Positions 1 through 9,555 are shown, counted from the stretch's first letter. The stretch is DNA of 50,106 bases from an uncultured Candidatus Pelagibacter sp. (GCA_905616455.1 CAJQSW010000001.1:1-50106); one strand, 5' to 3'. Program-made: numbers and translations. Notes: generated from the sequence alone by a model not told the origin.

Positions 1-404
1 ATTATCATTCTTATTTGTTGATCTGTCGATTTAAATGCGAGAGGTCTTTTTTTACTATTTTTAATTCTTTTAATTAAAATCGATTCATTCCAGTTCAGCC
101 AAAATGAAAAATGATTAGCAAGAATTTCTTTTCTAATTTTAGCATTAATAAACCCACCACCACCGAGAGCAACAACATTTTTAATTCTTTTTAAACTTTT
201 GAGGGTAAATTTTTCTTCTAAATTTCTGAAGTAGCCTTCACCTTTTTTTTCAAATATTTCAGAAATACTCATTTCGGTATTCTTTACAATCAAGTTATCT
301 ATATCGATAAATGGAATATCTAATCTCTTAGAAACCAAATTACCAATGGAAGATTTTCCAGACCCCATCATGCCCAAAAAAACAAGGTTTTTATTTGAAT
401 TCAT
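1..404 (-). CDS. aroK: Shikimate kinase, cut by the window edge
   Basis: Transfers the ATP gamma-phosphate to shikimate, a step of the cytoplasmic chorismate pathway. I translated 134 codons from the ATG at 402-404. The Walker A is GMMGSGKSS near residue 11, followed by the shikimate-binding DIDN, the FRNLEE arginine segment, GGGG near residue 82 and the start of the lid (KKRPL). The gene runs off the left edge, so only the C-terminal part is missing. It points away from the next gene, leaving 58 bases for divergent promoters. aroA and pheA of the same pathway lie at 32427 and 42764. The family call is firm; aroK versus aroL is by convention. Confidence 0.93.
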   Translation of the reverse strand, partial: MNSNKNLVFLGMMGSGKSSIGNLVSKRLDIPFIDIDNLIVKNTEMSISEIFEKKGEGYFRNLEEKFTLKSLKRIKNVVALGGGGFINAKIRKEILANHFSFWLNWNESILIKRIKNSKKRPLAFKSTDQQIRMI

Positions 405-462
405 AAGCTTTCTTTATTGAAAAAACACAAATATGTCTTAATTTGAAATTAATACAGATTAT

Positions 463-639
463 ATGCAATTTTCAAAAAATACAAGTAATGGAACAAGTAA
501 AGGGTTTTTAATTAAAATGACATTAGTTTTAATCATCATTACTGGTGCTATGATATTATTGGGTAAAATTGATTTTCCATCTCCCAATAAAGAAATTGAA
601 AAAATTATTTCAAATGAAAAACTTAAAATTGTTAAGTAA
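463..639 (+). CDS. Small single-span membrane protein, unknown
   Basis: A 58-codon ORF with an ATG start. It has a polar N-terminus, one hydrophobic helix at about residues 18-35 (MTLVLIIITGAMILLGKI), and a lysine/glutamate-rich tail. Its last 26 bases overlap the start of the next gene in another frame, which suggests translational coupling. I do not recognise a family. The helix followed by a charged tail and the tight junction support a real gene, but a product this short in A+T-rich DNA could be chance. Confidence 0.5.
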   Translation: MQFSKNTSNGTSKGFLIKMTLVLIIITGAMILLGKIDFPSPNKEIEKIISNEKLKIVK

Positions 640-2374
640 AAAATATTTACCAATTATCCTATTTTATTTATTTTTTGGACTTTCTGTTCAATCTGAAGAA
701 CCTATTGATATATGGAATATTGATGAGAAAAAAACAACTGAAAATATTGATGAAATTGAAAGCAACGGAGAAAAAAATATTACACAGAATAGTATCTATA
801 AAATGCAATTTCAAAAAGATGATGAGCTAAATATAGAAGAAGATCAAACATTAGTCTCAAATAACATCAAAATTGTAGGATTGTATGACCCAGCAGAAAA
901 TGGGCTAAATATTAATATGTGGTCTAAATCGAATGGAGACCAAATTTTAAATATATTCAAAAGAATTGATAAAATGGATCTCTCAAAAGATGCCACAGAA
1001 ATTTTAAATATTTTACTTTTAACCAATGCTTATTATCCTGAAATAAATATTTCTAAAGATGAATTCTTAGAATTAAAATCAAACTGGCTTATTAAAAATT
1101 CCAACTTTCAATTAATTGAAAACTATTTATTAAAAAATCAAATAATCAATGAACATCCAAAGCTTACTAAATTATTAGTAGATGATTATCTTTCTAAGTC
1201 AGAAATAAATAAAGCATGTGAAGTTTTCTCTAAAATTAAAGACACAATTCAGGATAATTATTTATCTAAATTCAATATTTACTGTTTAATTAATGATAAT
1301 AGAAAAGATGAAGCTCAATTATTGTTAGATTTAATGAAAGAACGTGGTTTCAAAGAAAAATTTTATGAAAATAAAATAAACTTTTTAATGGGATATTCTA
1401 GTCAGCCAGATGTAGAAATGTCAGAAAAAACAATTTTAGATTTTCATTTATCACACAGAACCAATATCCAATTTAAATTTGAACCTACTGACTCTACTCC
1501 TGAACAAATTTGGAAATACCTTTCAACATCAAATTTATTAGATAATATTAAAGATGTAGAACTTACAGATATAGATAAAATTAATGATATTGAAAAAGCA
1601 ACGCATGAAAAACACTATACAGAAAAAGAATTATTTGAACTTTATAAAAGGTTTCAATTTAATATTAATCAGCTGTTGAACATCAAAGAATCTACAAAAG
1701 TATTGTCAGCTGTTGAGTCAAGGGCATTAATCTATCAAGGAATTTTAATTACTACAGAAGTTGAAAATAAACTTTTATTAATAAATGCTTTAAAGAACTC
1801 ATTAAAAAATGATGGAATAGAAAATGCATTTGATATGGAGCTTAGATTAATTTTAAAAGAAATTGATGAAGATGAAATTCCTTCAAATTTTACTTCATTT
1901 TATAATAATTATATTAATGAAAACAAAACTGAATTAACCAATATTAAGATAAATAATAAAATTTTGCACCAATCAAAGATGATTAACTATTTTATAGATA
2001 AAGAATCAGCCAAAAAAACAGCTAAAGATTTAAATGATTTACTAAAAAAGATTAAAAAGAATAAAAAGTATTTTTTTTCAAAAAAAGACATTATTTTAGT
2101 TGAGACCTTAAAATCCGACGGTATTAAAGTCTCAGAAAAATTTAAAGATTTATATGAGATAGAAGAGTCAGAGATACCATCTGATATTCAAATATTTATT
2201 AATAGTGGTGATATGGCAGCTGCTATGCTGAGAATTGTTGAGGTTATTGGCCGAGATGAGCTAAAGAACATTGATGAAGATACGTTATATTTTATAATAA
2301 GTACGCTTAACCAGCTTAATGTTGATCCACTAAGAAATAAAATTCTCCTTAAAATTCTTCCTTTAAAAGTTTAA
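614..2374 (+). CDS. Large exported protein of unknown function
   Basis: A 586-residue product when started at the ATG at 614; the frame is open further upstream to 569, but starting at 614 places a classical signal peptide at the N-terminus (lysine-rich start, then YLPIILFYLFFGLSVQS), with cleavage likely near residue 26. The mature part is acidic and lysine-rich, has no further membrane helix and reads as mostly alpha-helical, resembling helical-repeat (TPR-like) proteins, although no repeat is clear by eye. I do not recognise a domain. It lies 26 bases before def, on the same strand. Probably periplasmic; no function should be assumed. Confidence 0.8.
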   Translation: MKNLKLLSKKYLPIILFYLFFGLSVQSEEPIDIWNIDEKKTTENIDEIESNGEKNITQNSIYKMQFQKDDELNIEEDQTLVSNNIKIVGLYDPAENGLNINMWSKSNGDQILNIFKRIDKMDLSKDATEILNILLLTNAYYPEINISKDEFLELKSNWLIKNSNFQLIENYLLKNQIINEHPKLTKLLVDDYLSKSEINKACEVFSKIKDTIQDNYLSKFNIYCLINDNRKDEAQLLLDLMKERGFKEKFYENKINFLMGYSSQPDVEMSEKTILDFHLSHRTNIQFKFEPTDSTPEQIWKYLSTSNLLDNIKDVELTDIDKINDIEKATHEKHYTEKELFELYKRFQFNINQLLNIKESTKVLSAVESRALIYQGILITTEVENKLLLINALKNSLKNDGIENAFDMELRLILKEIDEDEIPSNFTSFYNNYINENKTELTNIKINNKILHQSKMINYFIDKESAKKTAKDLNDLLKKIKKNKKYFFSKKDIILVETLKSDGIKVSEKFKDLYEIEESEIPSDIQIFINSGDMAAAMLRIVEVIGRDELKNIDEDTLYFIISTLNQLNVDPLRNKILLKILPLKV

Positions 2375-2400
2375 AATTTATAATAAAATAACAGGTAATT

Positions 2401-2919
2401 ATGTCAGTTAAAACAATTTTAACAGAACCAAACAAGTTATTGCGACAAATATCAAAGAGTGTAGAAAAAGTTGGTGATGAAGAGAGGACACTTATGGACG
2501 ACATGCTTGATACAATGTATGACGCTCCTGGAATTGGTCTTGCCGCTATTCAGATTGGAGTTCCTAAAAGAATTATTGTTATGGATATTAGTAAAGAAGA
2601 AAATAAAAAAGAACCAAGGTATTTTGTCAATCCTGTTATTACAAAAAAAAATAAAGACAAAGCAAAATATGAAGAAGGATGCTTATCCGTACCAGATCAA
2701 TTTGCAGAAATAGAAAGACCTAATGCATGTGAGGTTGAATATTTGGATTATGATGGAAAAAAACAACTACTAAAAGCAGATGGTTTATTAGCAACTTGTA
2801 TTCAACACGAAATGGATCATTTAGAAGGAATTTTATTTATTGACTATTTATCAAAATTAAAAAGATCCATGATTATAAAAAAACTTTCTAAAAATAAAGT
2901 TAATAGAGAAATTTTTTAG
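2401..2919 (+). CDS. def: Peptide deformylase
   Basis: Removes the N-formyl group from nascent proteins at the ribosome exit. All three family motifs are present: GIGLAAIQ (residues 44-51), EEGCLSVP with the metal-binding Cys, and QHEMDHLEG with two metal-binding His and the catalytic Glu. At 172 residues the length is normal. The gene is 3 bases before fmt, which adds the formyl group to initiator tRNA, so the two act at opposite ends of the same cycle. An upstream TATAAT-like stretch near 2380 may be a promoter. Confidence 0.97.
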   Translation: MSVKTILTEPNKLLRQISKSVEKVGDEERTLMDDMLDTMYDAPGIGLAAIQIGVPKRIIVMDISKEENKKEPRYFVNPVITKKNKDKAKYEEGCLSVPDQFAEIERPNACEVEYLDYDGKKQLLKADGLLATCIQHEMDHLEGILFIDYLSKLKRSMIIKKLSKNKVNREIF

Positions 2920-2922
2920 ATA

Positions 2923-3855
2923 ATGTTAAAAAAAATTGTCTTTATGGGAACACCATTTTTTGCTGTACCTATACTAACATCGTTATATCAAAATGGGTAC
3001 CTAGTATCAGTAGTATACACACAGCCACCTCAAAAATCACAAAGAGGACAAAAAATTAATAAATCACCAATACAAGGAATTTCAGAAACCTTAAAAATAG
3101 AATACAGAACACCAAGTTCATTAAAAAATAATAAGGAAGAATATGATTACTTAAAAGAGCTAGATGCAGACATAGCAATTGTTGTTGCTTATGGACAGAT
3201 TATTCCTAAAGAATATTTAAGTTTAGTTAAAAAAGGTTTTATAAATATTCACGCTTCACTTCTTCCTAAATGGAGAGGAGCAGCGCCCATTCAAAGATCA
3301 ATTATGAATTTAGAAAAAGAAACGGGTGTTAGTATTATGAGAATAGGAGAAAAATTAGATACAGGACCTGTTTGTAATTCTTATAAGATAGAGATTATGC
3401 CTGACGATAATTCAGAAACGATAACTGAAAAACTTTCTACGTTAGCAGCAGAAAAAATATTAGATAACATTGATGAAATCTTAGAGGATAAAATAGAATT
3501 TAAAGAACAAAATCATAACAAAGCAAGCTATGCAACTAAAATTGAAAAAACAGAAGGCCAAATTGAATGGGATGAAACTGCAGAAAATATAATTGGTAAA
3601 ATAAATGGATTATATCCAAGTCCTGGCGCTTTTTTTATACACAATGGAGAAAGATACAAAATTTTAAAAGCAAGCTTATCACTTGGTAGTGGTAAAATTG
3701 GAGAGGTATTAGACAACTATTTAGAGGTTAGTTGTGGCAATAAAAAATCAATTAAAGTTTTAGAAATTCAAAGACAAGGAAAAAGACCTCAAAATATTAG
3801 TGAATTTATGCTTGGATCACAGATTAAAAAAGGTTCAAACTTGAGTAATGCATAG
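2923..3855 (+). CDS. fmt: Methionyl-tRNA formyltransferase
   Basis: Formylates Met-tRNAi using 10-formyl-tetrahydrofolate before translation initiation. The N-terminal formyltransferase domain shows FMGTPFFAVP at the start, the catalytic block NIHASLLPKWRGAAPIQ (Asn and His) and the downstream Asp in EKLDTGP. The C-terminal domain (about residue 205 on, with LYPSPGAFF) binds tRNA. At 310 residues it is full length. It overlaps truA by 8 bases, so def-fmt-truA form one translation-maturation operon. Confidence 0.97.
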   Translation: MLKKIVFMGTPFFAVPILTSLYQNGYLVSVVYTQPPQKSQRGQKINKSPIQGISETLKIEYRTPSSLKNNKEEYDYLKELDADIAIVVAYGQIIPKEYLSLVKKGFINIHASLLPKWRGAAPIQRSIMNLEKETGVSIMRIGEKLDTGPVCNSYKIEIMPDDNSETITEKLSTLAAEKILDNIDEILEDKIEFKEQNHNKASYATKIEKTEGQIEWDETAENIIGKINGLYPSPGAFFIHNGERYKILKASLSLGSGKIGEVLDNYLEVSCGNKKSIKVLEIQRQGKRPQNISEFMLGSQIKKGSNLSNA

Positions 3856-4588
3856 ATATCAAATTCTAATTGAATATGTAGGAACTAATTTTATTGGTTG
3901 GCAAATTCAGTCTAAAGGAAAATCAATCCAAAAATTAATTCAAACAAAACTATCTAAACTTTTAAAAGAAAAAATATTATTAATTGGGTCTGGCAGAACA
4001 GACGCAGGGGTTCATGCAACTGAACAGTCAGCACATTTTGAATGCAAAAAAGAAATACAAAACTTAGATAAATTTATAAAATCAGTAAATCACTTTGTAA
4101 ATGATATGAATATATCGATTATAAACATTAAAAAGAGAAGCATAAATTTTCATGCAAGGTTTTCTGCAAAACAAAGGATTTATAAGTATGTAATTTTAAA
4201 TCGATTAAGTAGACCTTCTATAGATAAAGAAAGAGGATGGCACATAATTAAAGAGTTAGATGTTACATTAATGAAAGAGGGTGCAAAAAAACTTTTAGGC
4301 ACAAAGGATTTTTCTACATTTAGATCATCAAGCTGTAATGCTAAAAGTCCAATTAGAACTATGAAATCAATCAAAATTAAATCAATTAAAGGCAGAATTG
4401 AAATACAATTTAAATCTCAATCATTTTTACAACAACAAGTTAGATCAATGGTTGGTTGTTTAAAATATTTAGCTTCAAAAAAATGGAATTTAAAAAAGTT
4501 TGACTTTGTCCTAAAGTCAAAAAAAAGAATACTTTGTGCTCCACCTGCACCAGCTGAAGGGTTATTTTTAGAAAAAGTTATTTACTAG
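3848..4588 (+). CDS. truA: tRNA pseudouridine(38-40) synthase
   Basis: Makes pseudouridine at positions 38-40 of the tRNA anticodon arm. The catalytic motif GRTDAGVHA carries the nucleophile Asp52, and ARFSAKQRIYKY is the second family block. It is 246 residues, as usual for bacterial TruA. The ATG lies inside the end of fmt (8-base overlap). The 3' end overlaps the convergent SET-domain gene by 11 bases, leaving no room for an intergenic terminator. Confidence 0.96.
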   Translation: MHRYQILIEYVGTNFIGWQIQSKGKSIQKLIQTKLSKLLKEKILLIGSGRTDAGVHATEQSAHFECKKEIQNLDKFIKSVNHFVNDMNISIINIKKRSINFHARFSAKQRIYKYVILNRLSRPSIDKERGWHIIKELDVTLMKEGAKKLLGTKDFSTFRSSSCNAKSPIRTMKSIKIKSIKGRIEIQFKSQSFLQQQVRSMVGCLKYLASKKWNLKKFDFVLKSKKRILCAPPAPAEGLFLEKVIY

Positions 4589-5057
4589 GTTTTTGCTGCC
4601 CGATACTGAATTTTTTATTAATTCTCCACCTTGACTCAGCTCGAACAATAAAGCCACAACAGTTTTTAGAACGGCACTTACATGGAAATTGTTTATAGTC
4701 TTCATCATAACCAAATCCATAATCAGCAGTTATTTCTTCACCTTTTTTAATATCTTTTATAGCAATCACCCATAACTTTAAGCCAGTACCGTTATAATCA
4801 CAGTTATTAGAACAAGAGTGATTTATTAAACGTGCAGGGTTCCATGAAACATCTCCATCCATGTCATACTTTTTATTTAAGTTAAATAAGTAGATAGGTT
4901 TAGCATTATCAAATTTTTGAGATTCTTCAGTTTGTTTTTTAGTAATAATTTTACCAACATAATCTAAAATTCTAGTGCCTTCTTTAATATTTTGCGCCGC
5001 ATAAAGTCCGCGACCCTTTTTATCTATGTCTGATTTTGTAATTTTATAAAGTTTCAT
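4578..5057 (-). CDS. SET-domain protein lysine methyltransferase
   Basis: A 159-residue stand-alone SET domain with a post-SET zinc motif. GRGLYA is at 15-20, the pseudoknot motif NHSC at 79-82, ITADYG ending at 114, and CKCRSKNCCG (CxCx4C) at 126-135. Such enzymes move a methyl group from S-adenosylmethionine to protein lysines. I chose the ATG at 5057; the frame extends to a TTG at 5096, but that would overlap the upstream HDAC gene and adds nothing conserved. It follows the HDAC-like gene by 31 bases, so both are likely co-transcribed. The substrate is unknown; a non-histone protein such as a ribosomal protein is a guess. Confidence 0.88.
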   Translation of the reverse strand: MKLYKITKSDIDKKGRGLYAAQNIKEGTRILDYVGKIITKKQTEESQKFDNAKPIYLFNLNKKYDMDGDVSWNPARLINHSCSNNCDYNGTGLKLWVIAIKDIKKGEEITADYGFGYDEDYKQFPCKCRSKNCCGFIVRAESRWRINKKFSIGQQKPSK

Positions 5058-5088
5058 TGTGAGTTCTTTAATGTCTATTGAGAAATTA

Positions 5089-6018
5089 TCAATCAAATTC
5101 TAGTAAGGCTTTAACGTGCATCTCAGTACTTTCTTGGAGTGCTAAGAGATCGTAGCCACCCTCTAGGATGGAGACAACCTTTCCATCACAATATAATTTA
5201 GATAATCCTAAAGTTTTTTTAGTAATTTCATAAAAGTCTTTACTCTCCAGCTGAAATTGAGCTAAAGGATCGTCTTTATGGGCATCAAAACCTGCAGAGA
5301 GCAATATAAACTCTGGTTTAAACTCACTTATTTTCTTGAGCACATATTCATACGCATTTAAGTATTCTTCAGAAGTGGTTCCAGCTGGTAGTGGAATATT
5401 GAATATATTATTATATTTACCTTTTTCTTGTTCTGTACCTGACCCAGGGTAGAAGGGATATTGATGAGTTGAAATATATAAAACTTTCTCATTATCATAG
5501 AAAATGTCTTGAGTTCCATTTCCATGATGAACATCAAAATCAATAATTGCAATTTTATTAAGTTTATATTTATCTATTAAATAATTAGCTCCAACAGCTA
5601 CATTGTTATAAATACAAAAACCCATAGCTTTATTTTTTTCTGCATGATGTCCTGGAGGTCTGACAGCACAAAAAGCATTCTTAAATTCATTATTTTGAAC
5701 ACCATCAATAGCTGTAATAATTGATCCTACAGCGTCTGAAGTAGCCTCTTTACTTCCTGGAGATACAATTGTATCTCCATCTAAAAAAGACAATCCTTTT
5801 TTTGGAAAAGATCTTTCTACAAAATTTACATAATCAGAATTGTGAGTTATTTCTAAAAGTGACTTGTTAAATTTTGAAGGTTTTTTCCAAATTAAATTTT
5901 TATTATCTATCTTTTTAAAATTATCGATAACCACTGTAACTCTATCAATTTTTTCTGGATGTCCATTGCCTGTATTGTGATTTTGATAAGTATCAGAGGT
6001 TATTAAACCAGTTTTCAT
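5089..6018 (-). CDS. HDAC-family deacetylase / amidohydrolase
   Basis: Zinc-dependent deacetylase fold related to class II histone deacetylases, acetoin-utilisation proteins and acetylpolyamine amidohydrolases. Visible motifs: RPPGHHAEKNKAMGFC with the catalytic His pair, the zinc ligands in DFDVHHGNGTQDIFY, the third ligand in SAGFDAHKDDP, and the tyrosine loop EGGYD. At 309 residues it is a single-domain enzyme. The ATG overlaps the end of dapE by 4 bases. The substrate (acetyl-lysine, acetylpolyamine or another amide) cannot be read from sequence; the neighbouring SET gene makes protein lysine plausible. Confidence 0.9.
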   Translation of the reverse strand: MKTGLITSDTYQNHNTGNGHPEKIDRVTVVIDNFKKIDNKNLIWKKPSKFNKSLLEITHNSDYVNFVERSFPKKGLSFLDGDTIVSPGSKEATSDAVGSIITAIDGVQNNEFKNAFCAVRPPGHHAEKNKAMGFCIYNNVAVGANYLIDKYKLNKIAIIDFDVHHGNGTQDIFYDNEKVLYISTHQYPFYPGSGTEQEKGKYNNIFNIPLPAGTTSEEYLNAYEYVLKKISEFKPEFILLSAGFDAHKDDPLAQFQLESKDFYEITKKTLGLSKLYCDGKVVSILEGGYDLLALQESTEMHVKALLEFD

Positions 6019-7172
6019 TCAAAATAATTTTCTAAAATACTAGAATATATTTTTGTTAACTTTTTTAGATCTGAAATGGATACTGCCTCATCTACTTTAT
6101 GCATAGTTTTACCTACGAGGCCAAATTCTAAACATGGAGCAATTTTTCTAATAAATCTTGCATCTGAAGTTCCACCTGTTGTGGATAACTGAGGTTTAAT
6201 TTTTGTAATTTTTTTTATAATTGATTGAATCATATAAGTAGTTTTATTAGGTTTAGTTAAAAAAGCCTCACCTGATACACGATATTCTATTTTAAAATTA
6301 GACTTATTTTTTTTAGTAATATTTCTAAAGATTTTATTTAATCTATTTTTTAAGCTAGAAGATGAGTGTTTATTGTTAAATCTTATATTAAATGTAGCTC
6401 TTGCAAAACCTGGTATAACGTTATCGGCAGTATTATCAATATTGATCTTAGTTACTTCTAAATTTGTTGGTTGAAAATCTTTTGTCCCTCTATCAAATTC
6501 TATTTTTTTTATTTCATTTAATATTTCGATCATTGAAGTTGATGGATTGTTAGCACGATGAGGATAGGCAACATGGCCTTGAGTTCCAATTACAGTTAAT
6601 TCGGCATTGATACTTCCTCTTCTACCAATTTTAATCATCTCACCAAGTTTGTTTGGATTAGTAGGCTCTCCTACTAAGCAAAAATCTATTCTTTCTTTTT
6701 TCTTTTTTAAATAATCAACAACTTTTTTAGTACCATTAATAGCCACACCCTCTTCATCACCTGTAATTAATAAGCTAATAGAACCGTTGAATTTTTTATT
6801 ACTTGCTACAAAATTATTTACTGCAACAACCCAACTTGCTATTGCACTCTTCATGTCATTAGCACCCCTTCCAATCAGATGGTTTTTTTTAATAGCAGGA
6901 CTGAATGGTTTCACAGTCCAATCTTTCAAATTTCCAGGAGGTACCACATCTAGGTGGCCTGCAAACATAAAGTTTGGCTGTGAATTACCCAGCCGTGCAT
7001 ATAGATTTTTAACAGGTTTAGATTTTTTATCTTTAAACTCTAAAATTTTACATTTAAATCCAATAGTCGTTAGTTTATCTGCTAAGAATTTCATTACACC
7101 CGCATCAATAGGTGTGATGCTAGGAAATCTTATTAGCTCCTTTGCTAATGTAATTTCATTATAAGTTGGCAT
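6015..7172 (-). CDS. dapE: Succinyl-diaminopimelate desuccinylase
   Basis: Hydrolyses N-succinyl-LL-diaminopimelate to LL-diaminopimelate for lysine and peptidoglycan. M20 metallopeptidase motifs are intact: FAGHLDVVPPG with a zinc His, GRGANDMKS with the bridging Asp, GDEEG with the catalytic Glu pair, GEPTN, and the late His of GKTMHKVDE. It is 385 residues, as usual. It abuts dapD with no gap, which fits a succinylase lysine pathway unit. Confidence 0.96.
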   Translation of the reverse strand: MPTYNEITLAKELIRFPSITPIDAGVMKFLADKLTTIGFKCKILEFKDKKSKPVKNLYARLGNSQPNFMFAGHLDVVPPGNLKDWTVKPFSPAIKKNHLIGRGANDMKSAIASWVVAVNNFVASNKKFNGSISLLITGDEEGVAINGTKKVVDYLKKKKERIDFCLVGEPTNPNKLGEMIKIGRRGSINAELTVIGTQGHVAYPHRANNPSTSMIEILNEIKKIEFDRGTKDFQPTNLEVTKINIDNTADNVIPGFARATFNIRFNNKHSSSSLKNRLNKIFRNITKKNKSNFKIEYRVSGEAFLTKPNKTTYMIQSIIKKITKIKPQLSTTGGTSDARFIRKIAPCLEFGLVGKTMHKVDEAVSISDLKKLTKIYSSILENYFE

Positions 7173-7991
7173 TTAGTCTCTTAGTAGATCGTTAATAGAA
7201 GTTTTAGATCTAGTTTTTTCATCAACTTGTTTAATTATAACTGCACAATATAAAGCAGGACCCTTGCCATCTTTACTTGGTAAGCTACCAGGCACTATTA
7301 CTGAGAAAGGTGGAATTTTTCCGTAGATTACTTCTCCAGTTTCTCTGTAGACAATTTTTGTAGATTGACCAATAAATACACCCATGGATAAGACCGATCC
7401 TTCACCTACGATTACTCCTTCAACTATCTCAGAGCGAGCTCCTACAAAGCAGTTATCCTCAACAATCGTTGGATTAGCTTGCATTGGCTCTAATACTCCA
7501 CCAATTCCAGCACCACCAGATATGTGACAGTTCTTTCCTATCTGAGCACAAGACCCAACAGAAGCCCAAGTATCAACCATAGTTCCTTCATCCACATAAG
7601 CTCCAATATTTACAAATGAAGGCATCAAGACAACATTTTTGCCGATGAAAGATCCGTGTCTAACCACTCCATTAGGTACCATTCTAAACCCAGCTTTTTT
7701 ATGTTCTTCTCTTCCCCAGCCTGCAGTTTTCCCTCTGACTTTATCCCACCATGTAGCATAGGGACCTGCAAGAGTTTGCATTTCGTTAGTTTTAAAACTT
7801 AAAAGAATTGCTTTTTTAATCCACTGATGAACTATCCACTCATTATTTTTTTTTTCAGCAACTCTTAAAACACCTTTATCAACATGTTCAATTGTTTTTT
7901 TAATTGCATCTAATATTGATTGGTCAGATTGGCCATTAATTGAATCTTTATTGTTCCAAGCTGTATTGATAATATTTTCAAATTCTTTCAT
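7173..7991 (-). CDS. dapD: Tetrahydrodipicolinate N-succinyltransferase
   Basis: Succinylates tetrahydrodipicolinate using succinyl-CoA, the committed step before DapC/DapE in DAP synthesis. The middle of the 272-residue protein shows left-handed beta-helix hexapeptide repeats (for example [20 protein letters not shown] and [19 protein letters not shown]), and the C-terminus closes the trimer. Its length equals the usual 270-275. It ends directly against dapE and starts 29 bases after the HAD gene. Confidence 0.97.
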   Translation of the reverse strand: MKEFENIINTAWNNKDSINGQSDQSILDAIKKTIEHVDKGVLRVAEKKNNEWIVHQWIKKAILLSFKTNEMQTLAGPYATWWDKVRGKTAGWGREEHKKAGFRMVPNGVVRHGSFIGKNVVLMPSFVNIGAYVDEGTMVDTWASVGSCAQIGKNCHISGGAGIGGVLEPMQANPTIVEDNCFVGARSEIVEGVIVGEGSVLSMGVFIGQSTKIVYRETGEVIYGKIPPFSVIVPGSLPSKDGKGPALYCAVIIKQVDEKTRSKTSINDLLRD

Positions 7992-8020
7992 AGTATTAAT
8001 CTATAGTTTGTAGGTTAGTT

Positions 8021-8692
8021 TTATTGTGCTTTTAATATATTAATTTCTTGAAGAAAAGAAGGCAAGCACTTAATCTTATAATCAATATATGGTTTATCAG
8101 CATCTTTTTTTGCAAATGACTCATCATTTTCAAGCCAACAAGTTTTCATACCTAGATTTTTAGCTTGTTCTAAATTATGAGCAATATCTTCAATCAATAT
8201 TGATTTTTTTGGATCTAAATCAAATTTTTCTACTATCTTTTTATAAGGTTCAATTTTTGGTTTTGGTATAAAGCTAGCATCAACGATATCAAATGCTCCA
8301 TCAAATAGACCATCTATGCCAAGTTGTTTAGTTACATTTTCAACATGTGCATGAGAGCCATTTGTGAAAATATATTTTTTTTCCTTAATTCTAATTAATT
8401 CTTCTCGCAATACTTCATCTTTTGGAAGCCAACTGATATCTATATCATGAACAAATTCAAGAAACTCATGTGGGTCAATTTTATCATGATTCATTAATCC
8501 CGATAATGTTGTTCCATATTCATAGAAATATTCTTTTTGAATTTCTCTAGCTTTAACCAAATCCACATTAAATTTCTTTGAAATGAAAGAAGACATCTTT
8601 TTATCAACTTCTGAAAAAACTTTTGTTTGACCGCTATAAAGAGTGTTATCAAGGTCAAACAACCAGTATTTTATGTCTATTAAATTTTTCAT
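8021..8692 (-). CDS. HAD hydrolase, pyrimidine 5'-nucleotidase type
   Basis: A 223-residue haloacid-dehalogenase phosphatase. Motif I is FDLDNTLYSG (nucleophile and acid Asp), motif II is FTNGS, the lysine is in PKPKIEPY, and motif IV is ILIEDIAHNL. The LDNTLY start and helical cap match the SSM1/Sdt1 pyrimidine nucleotidase subfamily, which sits beside argB in many alphaproteobacteria. It overlaps argB by 4 bases. The natural substrate (UMP/CMP or a damaged nucleotide) is inferred from the family only. Confidence 0.85.
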   Translation of the reverse strand: MKNLIDIKYWLFDLDNTLYSGQTKVFSEVDKKMSSFISKKFNVDLVKAREIQKEYFYEYGTTLSGLMNHDKIDPHEFLEFVHDIDISWLPKDEVLREELIRIKEKKYIFTNGSHAHVENVTKQLGIDGLFDGAFDIVDASFIPKPKIEPYKKIVEKFDLDPKKSILIEDIAHNLEQAKNLGMKTCWLENDESFAKKDADKPYIDYKIKCLPSFLQEINILKAQ

Positions 8693-9555
8693 TCTCTAAT
8701 TAAAGTTCCTGAACCTTTATCAGATAATAACTCAAAAAGAAGTGAATGATTTTTTCTTCCATCAATAATTACCACTCCCTTTACCCCGTTACTTGCAACG
8801 TCTAGACAGTTATTAATTTTGGGTATCATGCCACCAGATATAACCTCTTGATCAATTAATTCTTTAGCTTTTTGAGAATTAATTTCAGGTATTAGTTTTT
8901 TTTCATTATCTAATACGCCCTCTACATCGCTGATAATCATTAATCTTCTAGCTTTTAATTCTTTAGCCACTGAACCAGCAACTGTATCTGCATTGATATT
9001 AAAAGTCTGATTGTTTTCATCCAATCCTAGTGGTGCAACAACAGGCACTTCATTAACTTTAATAATTTCTTTTAAAACATCGGTTTTAATATGAGTAGGA
9101 GTACCTACAAAACCTAATTTATCACTTTCAGGTTTTACAGTTATTATGTTGTATTCTTTTGAAGTAATTCTTCTTGTTTCACAAGATTGATCTTTTAAAG
9201 CATTGACAATTTCCTTATTAAATTCAATCAATACATCTTCAACTATATTAATAGTATTTTTATCTGTAACTCTTAGTCCATTAATAAAATCACTTTTAAT
9301 GTTGAGTTCACTTAACTTGTTATTTATTCTTTTTCCACCACCGTGAATAACTATAGGATTAAAGCCAAGTTTTTTTAAAACAGCAACATCTTCAATAAAA
9401 ATTTTAAATAATTTTGGATCAACTAGAATACTGCCACCACATTTAATAACAATAAATTCATCATTATACTTTTTTAAATATTTTTTTACCTCTTCAACTG
9501 TTGGGCCATCTTTAGGTAAAATTTTTATTAACTCTTCTTCTTTTAACGATGACAT
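8689..9555 (-). CDS. argB: N-acetylglutamate kinase
   Basis: Phosphorylates N-acetylglutamate in arginine synthesis. Amino-acid kinase motifs are VIKCGGSILVD near residue 37, VIHGGGKRINN, the substrate block NINADTVAGSVAKELKA, and the late GGMIPKINNC. It is 288 residues, near the family length. The N-terminal helix before the kinase core resembles that of arginine-sensitive hexameric enzymes, so feedback by arginine is likely but not proven. It abuts yidC with no gap. argD and argF of the same pathway are at 39288 and 40457. Confidence 0.96.
   Translation of the reverse strand: MSSLKEEELIKILPKDGPTVEEVKKYLKKYNDEFIVIKCGGSILVDPKLFKIFIEDVAVLKKLGFNPIVIHGGGKRINNKLSELNIKSDFINGLRVTDKNTINIVEDVLIEFNKEIVNALKDQSCETRRITSKEYNIITVKPESDKLGFVGTPTHIKTDVLKEIIKVNEVPVVAPLGLDENNQTFNINADTVAGSVAKELKARRLMIISDVEGVLDNEKKLIPEINSQKAKELIDQEVISGGMIPKINNCLDVASNGVKGVVIIDGRKNHSLLFELLSDKGSGTLIRE

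Noticed and set aside
5058..5096. Longer SET-domain protein starting at TTG 5096
   Set aside because: It would overlap the HDAC gene and adds 13 residues with no conservation; the ATG at 5057 is the better start.
6787..7164. 125-residue plus-strand ORF inside dapE
   Set aside because: It is the antisense shadow of a firmly identified enzyme, with no motif or ribosome binding site of its own.
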